From the NCBI GenBank assembly GCA_937927445.1, contig CALAOB010000153.1, forward strand, positions 1 through 14,212: a stretch of DNA of 14,212 nucleotides, read 5' to 3'. A model generated the notes under the pieces. That model saw nothing but the letters and a program-made list of their open reading frames with translations. It did no database searches and was not told the origin of the DNA. Below, piece after piece: positions 7,237-13,155 of the stretch (its first letter is position 1; the number at the start of each line of letters is the position of its first letter). The DNA comes from an uncultured Oribacterium sp. (GTDB taxonomy: Bacteria > Bacillota > Clostridia > Lachnospirales > Lachnospiraceae). The position numbers and the translations under genes are program-made.

Positions 7237-7345
7237 TAGAAGAACATAAACAGCACATCCCAGCGAACACCGGAAGGTACCCGCACAGGGCGAAAGCCGG
7301 TAAGCACGAAGGCTGAGATGGAAGAATCAACCAGGAGGTATTGAA
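7237..7345 (+). promoter_or_regulatory. Candidate structured leader of rpsB
   Basis: About 110 nt separate the hairpin from the rpsB ATG. ACCGG (7269-7273) can pair with CCGGT (7297-7301) around a smaller CCC/GGG hairpin (7280-7282 with 7288-7290), and GGC-GAAA-GCC (7289-7298) offers a competing GNRA-capped hairpin. S2 operons in several bacteria are autoregulated by S2 binding to the rpsB leader, so a regulatory role is plausible. I cannot match this one to a described leader class. The ribosome binding site AGGAGG is at 7333-7338. Confidence 0.4.
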
Positions 7346-8095
7346 ATGAGTGCAATTGGAATGAAGCAGCTCCTTGAGGCTGGCGTACACTTTGGTCATC
7401 AGACCAGAAGATGGAACCCTAAGATGGCTCCGTACATCTACACACAGCGTAACGGTATCCACATCATCGATCTTCAGCAGACCGTAAAGATGGTAGACGA
7501 TGCGTACAACGCGATGGTAAAGATCGTACAGGACGGTGGTACTGTTCTTTTCGTAGGTACCAAGAAGCAGGCACAGGATGCTGTAAAGGCAGAGGCTCTT
7601 CGTTGTGGTGAGTTCTACGTTAACGAGAGATGGCTCGGCGGTATGCTTACGAACTTCAAGACCATCGAGACTCGTATCGAGCGTCTGAAGCAGATCGAGA
7701 AGATGGCTGAGGATGGCACCTTCGACGTTCTTCCGAAGAAGGAAGTTGCGCTGATCAAGAAGGAGTGGGAGAAGCTTGAGGCCAACATCGGTGGCATCAA
7801 GGAGATGAAGGTTCTTCCGGACGCGATCTTCGTTGTTGATCCTAAGAAGGAGAAGATCTGCGTGAAGGAGGCTCATAACCTCGGCATCACCCTTTTCGGT
7901 ATCGCAGATACCAACGCTGATCCTGAGGAGCTTGATTATGTAATCCCGGGTAACGATGACGCTATCCGTGCGATCAAGCTGATCGTAGGCAAGATGGCAG
8001 ACGCTGTCATCGAGGCTAAGCAGGGCGATATGACAGAGGAAGAGGCTGCAGCAGCAACTGCTGGCGACGAGACTGTCGTTTCTACTGAGGCTTAA
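7346..8095 (+). CDS. rpsB: 30S ribosomal protein S2
   Basis: Structural protein of the small ribosomal subunit, 249 aa, close to the usual length. The sequence follows S2 throughout: MKQLLEAGVHFGHQTRRWNP near the N-terminus, YIYTQRNGIHIIDLQQT, TVLFVGTKKQAQDAV, NERWLGGMLTNFKTI, PDAIFVVDPKKE, and the C-terminal GIADTNADPEELDYVIPGND. It ends in an Ala/Glu-rich acidic tail. AGGAGG lies 7 nt before the ATG. Codon choice (GTT, GTA, CTT, GCT, CGT, AGA) differs clearly from comM, dprA or truA, as expected for a highly expressed gene. It has its own promoter and is separated from tsf by a terminator hairpin, although the two are functionally and usually transcriptionally paired. Confidence 0.98.
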   Translation: MSAIGMKQLLEAGVHFGHQTRRWNPKMAPYIYTQRNGIHIIDLQQTVKMVDDAYNAMVKIVQDGGTVLFVGTKKQAQDAVKAEALRCGEFYVNERWLGGMLTNFKTIETRIERLKQIEKMAEDGTFDVLPKKEVALIKKEWEKLEANIGGIKEMKVLPDAIFVVDPKKEKICVKEAHNLGITLFGIADTNADPEELDYVIPGNDDAIRAIKLIVGKMADAVIEAKQGDMTEEEAAAATAGDETVVSTEA

Positions 8096-8107
8096 TTAAT
8101 TGATAAC

Positions 8108-8156
8108 GCCAGCATTCGACAATTTCATAAATTGCAGAATGCTGGCTTTTCTTGTT
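8108..8156 (+). terminator. Terminator/attenuator between rpsB and tsf
   Basis: GCCAGCATTC (8108-8117) pairs perfectly with GAATGCTGGC (8137-8146), and inside it CAATTT (8120-8125) pairs with AAATTG (8129-8134) around the loop CAT. The tail is TTTTCTTGTTT. I see no strong promoter between it and tsf, so it probably acts as a partial terminator that lowers tsf relative to rpsB. Confidence 0.85.
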
Positions 8157-8161
8157 TCATA

Positions 8162-8180
8162 GGAAGCCGGTGGGGCTTCC
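8162..8180 (+). promoter_or_regulatory. Small hairpin upstream of the tsf ribosome binding site
   Basis: GGAAGCC (8162-8168) pairs with GGCTTCC (8174-8180) around the loop GGTGG. It sits just after the rpsB terminator and 15 nt before the tsf AGGAGG. There is no T-run. It may mark an RNA processing point or shape the translation initiation region; function unknown. Confidence 0.45.
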
Positions 8181-8209
8181 ATCACATAAACATCCAGGAG
8201 GATAAAAAG

Positions 8210-9154
8210 ATGGCAATTACAGCAGCTCAGGTTAAGGAGTTAAGAGATATTACCGGTGCAGGTATGATGGCTTGTAAGAAGGCACTCGCTGCTACCGAGG
8301 GTGACATGGATAAGGCCGTAGAGTTCCTTAGAGAGCAGGGCCTTGCAGGCGCTGAGAAGAAGGCCGGCAGAATCGCAGCTGAGGGTGTTTCCTTCGCAAA
8401 GGTTTCTGAGGACATGCACACTGGTGTCGTTGTAGAGGTTAACGCTGAGACTGACTTCGTTGCTAAGAACGCAAAGTTCCAGGCATACGTTGATCAGGTT
8501 TGCGATCAGGCTCTTACAACATCCGCTACCGATATCGACGCTTTCCTCGCTGAGAAGTGGAACCTCGATGAGACCAGAACCGTCGCTGAGCAGCTTTCCG
8601 AGGAGATCTCCATCATCGGTGAGAACATGCACATCCGTCGTTTCCACAAGCTCGTTGAGAACGAGGGTCTCGTATCCGCTTACATCCACGCTGGTGGACG
8701 TATCGGTGTCATCCTTCAGGTAAAGTCTGACGTTGTAAACGATGCTGTCGCTGAGATGGCAAAGAACATCGCGATGCAGATCGCTGCTCTGAACCCGAAG
8801 TACACCACTCGTGCAGAGGTTGATCAGGAGTATCTTGCACACGAGACTGCAATCCTCACAGAGGCTGCAAAGAACGAGAAGCCGAACGCACCGGAGAAGG
8901 TTCTCAACGGTATGGTTCAGGGTCGTCTCAACAAGGAGCTCAAGGAGATCTGCCTCGTAGATCAGACCTACGTAAGAGCAGAGGATGGCAAGCAGACTGT
9001 TCAGCAGTATGTTGATTCTGTAGCCAAGGCGCAGGGCGCTAAGATCTCTCTCGTAACCTTCGTACGTTATGAGACCGGTGAGGGCCTCGAGAAGAAGAGC
9101 GAGGACTTCGCAGCAGAGGTTGCTGCACAGCAGGCAGCTGCAAAGAAGAACTAA
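8210..9154 (+). CDS. tsf: Translation elongation factor Ts
   Basis: Guanine-nucleotide exchange factor that recycles EF-Tu-GDP to EF-Tu-GTP in the cytoplasm; 314 aa. The N-terminal UBA-like domain holds VKELRDITGAGMMACKKAL (8-26), followed by GDMDKAVEFLREQG and the EF-Tu-contacting TDFVAKN at 81-87. The rest forms the two-part EF-Ts core and an Ala/Lys-rich C-terminal tail. The ATG at 8210 is chosen because AGGAGG lies at 8196-8201 and the protein then begins with the family-typical MAITAAQVKELR. An in-frame ATG at 8132 would add 26 residues encoded by terminator sequence. Codon choice matches rpsB. pyrH and frr, which commonly follow tsf, are absent here. Confidence 0.97.
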   Translation: MAITAAQVKELRDITGAGMMACKKALAATEGDMDKAVEFLREQGLAGAEKKAGRIAAEGVSFAKVSEDMHTGVVVEVNAETDFVAKNAKFQAYVDQVCDQALTTSATDIDAFLAEKWNLDETRTVAEQLSEEISIIGENMHIRRFHKLVENEGLVSAYIHAGGRIGVILQVKSDVVNDAVAEMAKNIAMQIAALNPKYTTRAEVDQEYLAHETAILTEAAKNEKPNAPEKVLNGMVQGRLNKELKEICLVDQTYVRAEDGKQTVQQYVDSVAKAQGAKISLVTFVRYETGEGLEKKSEDFAAEVAAQQAAAKKN

Positions 9155-9177
9155 TCTTTTTATAGCATGATTTTACG

Positions 9178-9208
9178 AGAGCTTCGGGCATGTCCCGAAG
9201 CTCTTTTT
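9178..9208 (+). terminator. Terminator of the rpsB-tsf operon
   Basis: A perfect 11-bp stem (AGAGCTTCGGG at 9178-9188 against CCCGAAGCTCT at 9194-9204) with the loop CATGT and four further T residues. It is a strong intrinsic terminator closing the operon after tsf. Confidence 0.92.
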
Positions 9209-9243
9209 GGATTCAGCAGTGAACTTTGACCGGATTTTGTAAA

Positions 9244-9273
9244 TTGACCTCCACCGCCCGAGTGCGCTACAAT
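9244..9273 (+). promoter_or_regulatory. Predicted sigma-A promoter of truA
   Basis: TTGACC (9244-9249), an 18-nt spacer and TACAAT (9268-9273), located just after the tsf terminator. The start point would be near 9280, leaving a leader of about 22 nt. The in-frame ATG at 9272 falls within the -10 and so would not be transcribed from this promoter. Confidence 0.7.
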
Positions 9274-9301
9274 GTTCCCAAACGAAAAAACGGAGCATAC
9301 T

Positions 9302-10078
9302 ATGACCAGAAACTTTAAGATGATTCTAAGCTACGATGGTTCCCGCTACTATGGCTGGGAGCATCAGCCGAACACTGAGCTCACGATCCAGGGAAAGCTC
9401 GAGCAGGTGCTGACCCGCATGATCTACGGCGAGCAGTATGAGGCTTCGGACAATGCTTCCTTCCCGATCACCGTCATTGGGGCGGGACGGACCGACGCCG
9501 GAGTACACGCGCGTGCTATGACCGCGAACGTACTGCTCGATACCGACAAAACAGAAGAGGAGATCCGGAGCTACATGAACCAGTACCTCCCGGATGACAT
9601 CAGCATCAATGAGCTTAAGCTCTGCGGCGACCGCTTCCACAGTCGCTTCAAGGCGTCCGGCAAGACCTATCGCTACAGCTGCTGGTATAGTGATCAGAAG
9701 CCGGTTTTCGAGCGGAAGTATGTCTCGGTGCTCGAGAAGCACCCGGACCTCGACGCGATGCGGGAGGCAGCGGCGTACCTCATCGGGGAGCATGATTTCA
9801 AGTGCTTCTGTGGCAACAGTAAGATGAAGAAGTCGACCGTACGAAAGATCGATACCGTGGAGATCACCGAGAACGGCCCGTACATCCGTTTCTACTTCCA
9901 TGGCACCGGCTTCCTGCAGAACCAGATCCGCATCATGACCGGCACCCTCCTCGAGGTGGGCTTCGGAAAGCGCCGCCCGGAATCGATGAAGTACATCATC
10001 GCTTCCCGTGACCGGAAGATGGCCGGCGTCACGATGGAAGCGAAGGGGCTCTGTCTCATGAAAGTGGATTACGATTAA
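9302..10078 (+). CDS. truA: tRNA pseudouridine(38-40) synthase TruA
   Basis: Converts uridines 38-40 in the tRNA anticodon arm to pseudouridine; 258 aa from the chosen start. Seen: the N-terminal MILSYDGSRYYGWEHQPN (7-24), the catalytic motif GAGRTDAGVHARAM with Asp65, LPDDISINELKLCGDRFHSRF, the KTYRY segment, and C-terminal FYFHGTGFLQNQIRIMTGTL. The last differs slightly from the usual GFLYNMVR form but keeps the Arg. The region around the GHDF equivalent (IGEHDFKCFCGNS) is also present. The ATG at 9302 has CGGAG 6 nt upstream. The L,D-transpeptidase gene starts 13 nt after the stop, so the two are probably co-transcribed. Confidence 0.95.
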   Translation: MTRNFKMILSYDGSRYYGWEHQPNTELTIQGKLEQVLTRMIYGEQYEASDNASFPITVIGAGRTDAGVHARAMTANVLLDTDKTEEEIRSYMNQYLPDDISINELKLCGDRFHSRFKASGKTYRYSCWYSDQKPVFERKYVSVLEKHPDLDAMREAAAYLIGEHDFKCFCGNSKMKKSTVRKIDTVEITENGPYIRFYFHGTGFLQNQIRIMTGTLLEVGFGKRRPESMKYIIASRDRKMAGVTMEAKGLCLMKVDYD

Positions 10079-10091
10079 TGGAGGATGCGCT

Positions 10092-10823
10092 ATGAAGAAA
10101 TATAAGAAGATTATCGGGACCTGTCTGATCGCAGCGATGCTTTTCGTAAGCAGCGCATTTACATCACTGGCAGAGTTCGGACCAACCATCATCGACACCA
10201 CAGGGCCGGTGACGAGCGCGGCGACGGGTGACGATGCGACGGCAGAAGCATTGGCGAAAACCCTGACGGCACAGATCACGGACCAGATCATCCTCGTCGT
10301 GGACCACTCGCTGTCCCTCTATAATAAGCAGGCGGATGGCAGCTGGAAGAAGGCGATGGAAACGTACTGCGGCTATGGACGGAACGGACTGAAGGCCTGG
10401 AACGAGCGGCACGAGGGCGACCAGACGACGCCGGTCGGCTCCTTCCCGATCCTGCACGCCTTCGGGATCAGCCTAAATCCGGGCACGCAGATGAGCTGGC
10501 GCGATGTGACGCCGAACTCCTGGTGGTCCGGCGAGCAGGCGACGTACAACAGCTGGGTGGAGAGCGCAACGCCGATCAGCGGAGAGCATCTCAGTGAGTA
10601 CACGATCTGCTATAAGTACGCGATGGCCGTCGGCTTCAATGTGAACCCGACCGTCTATAAGCGTGGCTCCGCGATCTTCCTGCACTGCAAGAATCCGGCG
10701 GACTGGGGTTCGGCCGGCTGCGTTTCCGTGGAGGAAGCGGACATGATTGCGCTGCTGCAGCAGTGCCATAACGGCTGTTACATGATGATCGTACCGAACG
10801 AGGCATCGATCGCGAATTTCTGA
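10092..10823 (+). CDS. Secreted L,D-transpeptidase (YkuD fold, COG3786-like)
   Basis: Predicted exported peptidoglycan cross-linking or modifying enzyme of 243 aa. A signal peptide is clear: the basic start MKKYKK, a hydrophobic core at about 7-24, and a likely cleavage after SLA at 25-27. A short Thr/Ala/Asp-rich linker follows, and the catalytic domain begins near residue 65 (QIILVVDHSLSLYNK). The active-site segment FLHCKNPADWGSAGCVSV (197-213) holds His198, Ser207, Gly209 and the likely nucleophile Cys210. It has S-A-G-C-V in place of the classical SHGCxR, as in the COG3786 branch. TTPVGSFPI at 112-120 fits the TPxGxF motif of these enzymes. GGAGG lies 7 nt before the ATG, directly behind the truA stop. 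The family is well supported; the substrate is not known. Confidence 0.87.
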   Translation: MKKYKKIIGTCLIAAMLFVSSAFTSLAEFGPTIIDTTGPVTSAATGDDATAEALAKTLTAQITDQIILVVDHSLSLYNKQADGSWKKAMETYCGYGRNGLKAWNERHEGDQTTPVGSFPILHAFGISLNPGTQMSWRDVTPNSWWSGEQATYNSWVESATPISGEHLSEYTICYKYAMAVGFNVNPTVYKRGSAIFLHCKNPADWGSAGCVSVEEADMIALLQQCHNGCYMMIVPNEASIANF

Positions 10824-10879
10824 ATCGTAGGTACGACTCGTGACGACGAGACGCCGCGAATAAAAAAGTGCGCTGAACC

Positions 10880-10897
10880 GGCAGGATGGGCAGGATG
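10880..10897 (+). repeat. Short tandem repeat in the intergenic region
   Basis: GGCAGGATG occurs twice back to back, and a related GACAGGATG lies at 10927-10935. These sit in the 169-nt gap between the L,D-transpeptidase and patatin genes. The gap otherwise holds only a small hairpin (CTCGT/ACGAG, 10837-10850) and no clear terminator or promoter. Meaning unknown. Confidence 0.4.
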
Positions 10898-10992
10898 ATC
10901 CGGTCACGACGTAAGAGGCCGGGACAGACAGGATGTTCCATCTCGACATAAGAGCTAGAATAGGAACAGACAGAAAAGTGGAGGCAGAATAG

Positions 10993-11856
10993 ATGGAAGA
11001 AGAAAGAACGGTCCGGAAGGGCCTGGTGTGTGAGGGCGGCGCGATGCGCGGGATGTTCACCGCGGGTGTACTCGATGTCTTCCTGGAGGAGGGAATCACC
11101 TTCGATGGCATGGTCGGTGTGTCGGCGGGGGCGACCTTCGGCTGCAATTTCAAATCGCGGCAGATCGGACGCACGATCCGCTACAATAAGCGTTTCGCAA
11201 AGGACCGGCGCTACTGCAGCATCGAGTCCCTGCTGAAGACTGGAAACCTCTACAATGCCGAGTTCTGCTACCATACGCTGCCAGAGGAGCTCGATCTTTT
11301 CGACTGGGATACCTTCCTCGCGAATCCGATGAAGTTCTACATCGTCGCGACGGACTGCAATACCGGCCGACCGGTCTACCATGAGTGTAAGACCTCGGCT
11401 CCGGAGGAGATGGAGTGGTTCCGCGCAAGTGCTTCGATGCCCCTCGTGTCGAAGCCGGTCGTGATTCAGGGACAGACCCTGCTGGACGGCGGCATCAGCA
11501 ATGCGATTCCGCTCTGCTTCATGGAGCATATCGGCTACGAGCGCAATGTTGTCATCCTCACGCAGGACCGGAGCTACCAGAAGAAGCCGCAGGCGGGTAT
11601 GCAGGCCTTCCGCAAGCTGCAGAAGAGGTATCCGCTCTGCTACGATGCGATGAAAAACCGTCACTTCATGTATAACGATCAGCTCGCCGACGTCCACGCC
11701 AAGGAGACCGCCGGTCAGGTGCTTGTGATCCAGCCGCCGGAGCCCCTCCGCATCCGCCGCACCGAGCACGATCCGCAGGCGCTTGAGCGCGTGTACCAGA
11801 TCGGGCGCAGCGAAGCTCTGAAGCGACTCGAGGAGGTCCGCGCCTTTCTGGGCTGA
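10993..11856 (+). CDS. Patatin-like phospholipase family protein (YjjU-like)
   Basis: Predicted serine lipid acyl hydrolase, probably cytosolic or peripheral at the membrane, 287 aa. Seen: the oxyanion-hole motif EGGAMRGMF near 14-22, the nucleophile elbow GVSAG at 42-46 with Ser44, and the second catalytic residue in LLDGGISNAIP with Asp165. Together these form the Ser-Asp dyad of patatins. The C-terminal third (about 180-287) is helical and charged, as in the bacterial YjjU-like branch. There is no signal peptide or membrane segment. GGAGG lies 8 nt before the ATG. It may be transcribed with the upstream L,D-transpeptidase, since no terminator is clear in the gap, and it is followed by a good terminator. 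The natural substrate cannot be deduced. Confidence 0.9.
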   Translation: MEEERTVRKGLVCEGGAMRGMFTAGVLDVFLEEGITFDGMVGVSAGATFGCNFKSRQIGRTIRYNKRFAKDRRYCSIESLLKTGNLYNAEFCYHTLPEELDLFDWDTFLANPMKFYIVATDCNTGRPVYHECKTSAPEEMEWFRASASMPLVSKPVVIQGQTLLDGGISNAIPLCFMEHIGYERNVVILTQDRSYQKKPQAGMQAFRKLQKRYPLCYDAMKNRHFMYNDQLADVHAKETAGQVLVIQPPEPLRIRRTEHDPQALERVYQIGRSEALKRLEEVRAFLG

Positions 11857-11939
11857 GCTTCGCACGGAGATGAATCTGAAATTTCTTCAGCTTTTTCCGG
11901 ATAATATCTCGTTTTATACGACAGACTATGCTATTTTAG

Positions 11940-11989
11940 AGCAGCTGAGCTCATCGTAACGGATGAACGAAGCTGCTTTGTTTTGTCTT
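11940..11989 (+). terminator. Terminator after the patatin-like gene
   Basis: AGCAGCT (11940-11946) pairs with AGCTGCT (11971-11977), and an inner TCATC/GATGA stem (11951-11955 with 11962-11966) extends it across an internal loop. The tail TTTGTTTTGTCTT follows. It closes the truA-to-patatin group. Confidence 0.8.
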
Positions 11990-12016
11990 GGGTCAGAATG
12001 TGTTTTGCTATTGTCA

Positions 12017-12032
12017 GCAGACAGTAGTCTGC
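12017..12032 (+). promoter_or_regulatory. Inverted repeat upstream of dus
   Basis: A perfect 6-bp inverted repeat (GCAGAC, AGTA, GTCTGC) lies about 30 nt before the dus ATG, in A/T-rich sequence. A possible -35 (TTGTCA, 12011-12016) overlaps it, but the matching -10 is poor (TAATGA or TAATAT). It could be an operator or a small RNA hairpin near the 5' end of the dus transcript. Confidence 0.35.
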
Positions 12033-12063
12033 GTAATGAATAATATATGATGAAAGGCTTTTT

Positions 12064-13149
12064 ATGAATTTCTACTTTGCGCCGATGGAGGGCGTTACCG
12101 GCTACTGCTTCCGGACTGCGTACAACGCCGCCTTCCCTGGCCTCGACCGCTTCTATACGCCGTTTCTCTCGGCGAACGATACCTTCCAGTTTACACACCG
12201 CGAGGAGCGCGACGTCGCGCCGGAGCATAACCTTGGCATGCGTGTCGTGCCGCAGATCATCACCAACAACGCAGAGATGTTCGTCTGGGCCATCCGCGAG
12301 ATGGCGAAGCGCGGCTACACTGAGGTGAATCTCAATGCAGGCTGCCCGAGCGGTACGGTCGTCGCGAAAGGAAAAGGTGCCGGTCTGCTCCGGGATCCGG
12401 ACCGCCTCGACGAGTTCCTCGATCAGACCTTCGAGCTTCTGGAGAAGGAGGGCATCTGCTATGATGTCGCGGACGCACCAGAAGTACCGCTGTTCGAGAA
12501 GATGTCTTCGGCAGAGACATTGGCCTCGGAAGAGGGAGACAGAGAGAACGCCCCGAAGCCGGTGAAGACCGCAGATGGCAGGACGCATGTCTGCATCTCC
12601 GTGAAGACCCGCATCGGCGGCTGGGAACCGGACGAAGCCGGAGAGCTGATCCGCGTCTACAACCGCTACCCGCTGAAGGACCTGATCGTGCACCCGCGCG
12701 TGCAGAAGCAGATCTACCGCGGGGAGGTGCATCTCGACGTCTTCCGGCAGTTCGTCGAGGAATCGAAGCACCACCTCGTGTATAACGGAGACATCGTCAC
12801 CGTCGCGGACTACGAACGAATCACCCGGATGTTCCCGTCGATTGACAGCATCATGATCGGCCGCGGACTCCTCACGAATCCGGCCCTCGTGCGCCAGATC
12901 CAGGGCGGGGATGCGGCGACGCTCGAGGAGCTGAAGGCCTTCCACGAGCAGCTGCTCGAAAATTACATGACGGAGATGCAGAGCGAGCGGAACACCCTGT
13001 TTAAGATGAAGGAGTACTGGAACTGGCTGAGTCAGTCCTTCGAGGGCAGCGAGCGCTATATGAAGGAGATCCGGAAGGCGGATACCCTCGTGCGTTACCG
13101 CTCGGCGGTACGGAATCTGCTCGCAAACTGTACGCTGAAGGAGGTGTAG
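12064..13149 (+). CDS. tRNA-dihydrouridine synthase (Dus family, COG0042)
   Basis: FMN-dependent enzyme that reduces uridine to dihydrouridine in the tRNA D-arm; 361 aa. Seen: the N-terminal FMN-binding FAPMEGVT (5-12), the catalytic segment VNLNAGCPSGTVVAKGKGAG with Cys94, SVKTRIG (179-185) with Lys181, LIVHPRVQKQIYRG, YNGDIVT, and IMIGRGLLTNPAL. A helical C-terminal RNA-binding domain follows. Residues about 131-172 form an acidic, hydrophilic insertion that I do not recognise from standard Dus proteins. The ATG at 12064 has GAAAGG 6 nt upstream. The 3' end contains AAGGAGGTG, which serves as ribosome binding site of the next gene, 6 nt downstream, so the pair is translationally linked. The paralogue type (DusA, B or C) cannot be assigned safely. 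Confidence 0.93.
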   Translation: MNFYFAPMEGVTGYCFRTAYNAAFPGLDRFYTPFLSANDTFQFTHREERDVAPEHNLGMRVVPQIITNNAEMFVWAIREMAKRGYTEVNLNAGCPSGTVVAKGKGAGLLRDPDRLDEFLDQTFELLEKEGICYDVADAPEVPLFEKMSSAETLASEEGDRENAPKPVKTADGRTHVCISVKTRIGGWEPDEAGELIRVYNRYPLKDLIVHPRVQKQIYRGEVHLDVFRQFVEESKHHLVYNGDIVTVADYERITRMFPSIDSIMIGRGLLTNPALVRQIQGGDAATLEELKAFHEQLLENYMTEMQSERNTLFKMKEYWNWLSQSFEGSERYMKEIRKADTLVRYRSAVRNLLANCTLKEV

Positions 13150-13155
13150 GACATC

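Noticed and set aside
8132..8209. Longer start for tsf at the in-frame ATG at 8132
   Set aside because: The extra 26 codons lie within the 3' arm of the rpsB terminator and downstream gap. The family N-terminus and AGGAGG both point to 8210.
9272..9301. Longer start for truA at ATG 9272
   Set aside because: This ATG overlaps the predicted -10 box and has no ribosome binding site; 9302 has CGGAG at good spacing.
10886..10951. A 21-codon ORF in the gap before the patatin-like gene
   Set aside because: The purine-rich sequence lies immediately next to the ATG with no spacing, and the peptide is basic and low-complexity. Probably chance.
11870..11959. A 29-codon ORF after the patatin-like gene
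   Set aside because: Its only Shine-Dalgarno-like GGAG touches the ATG with no spacing, and the frame ends inside the terminator hairpin.
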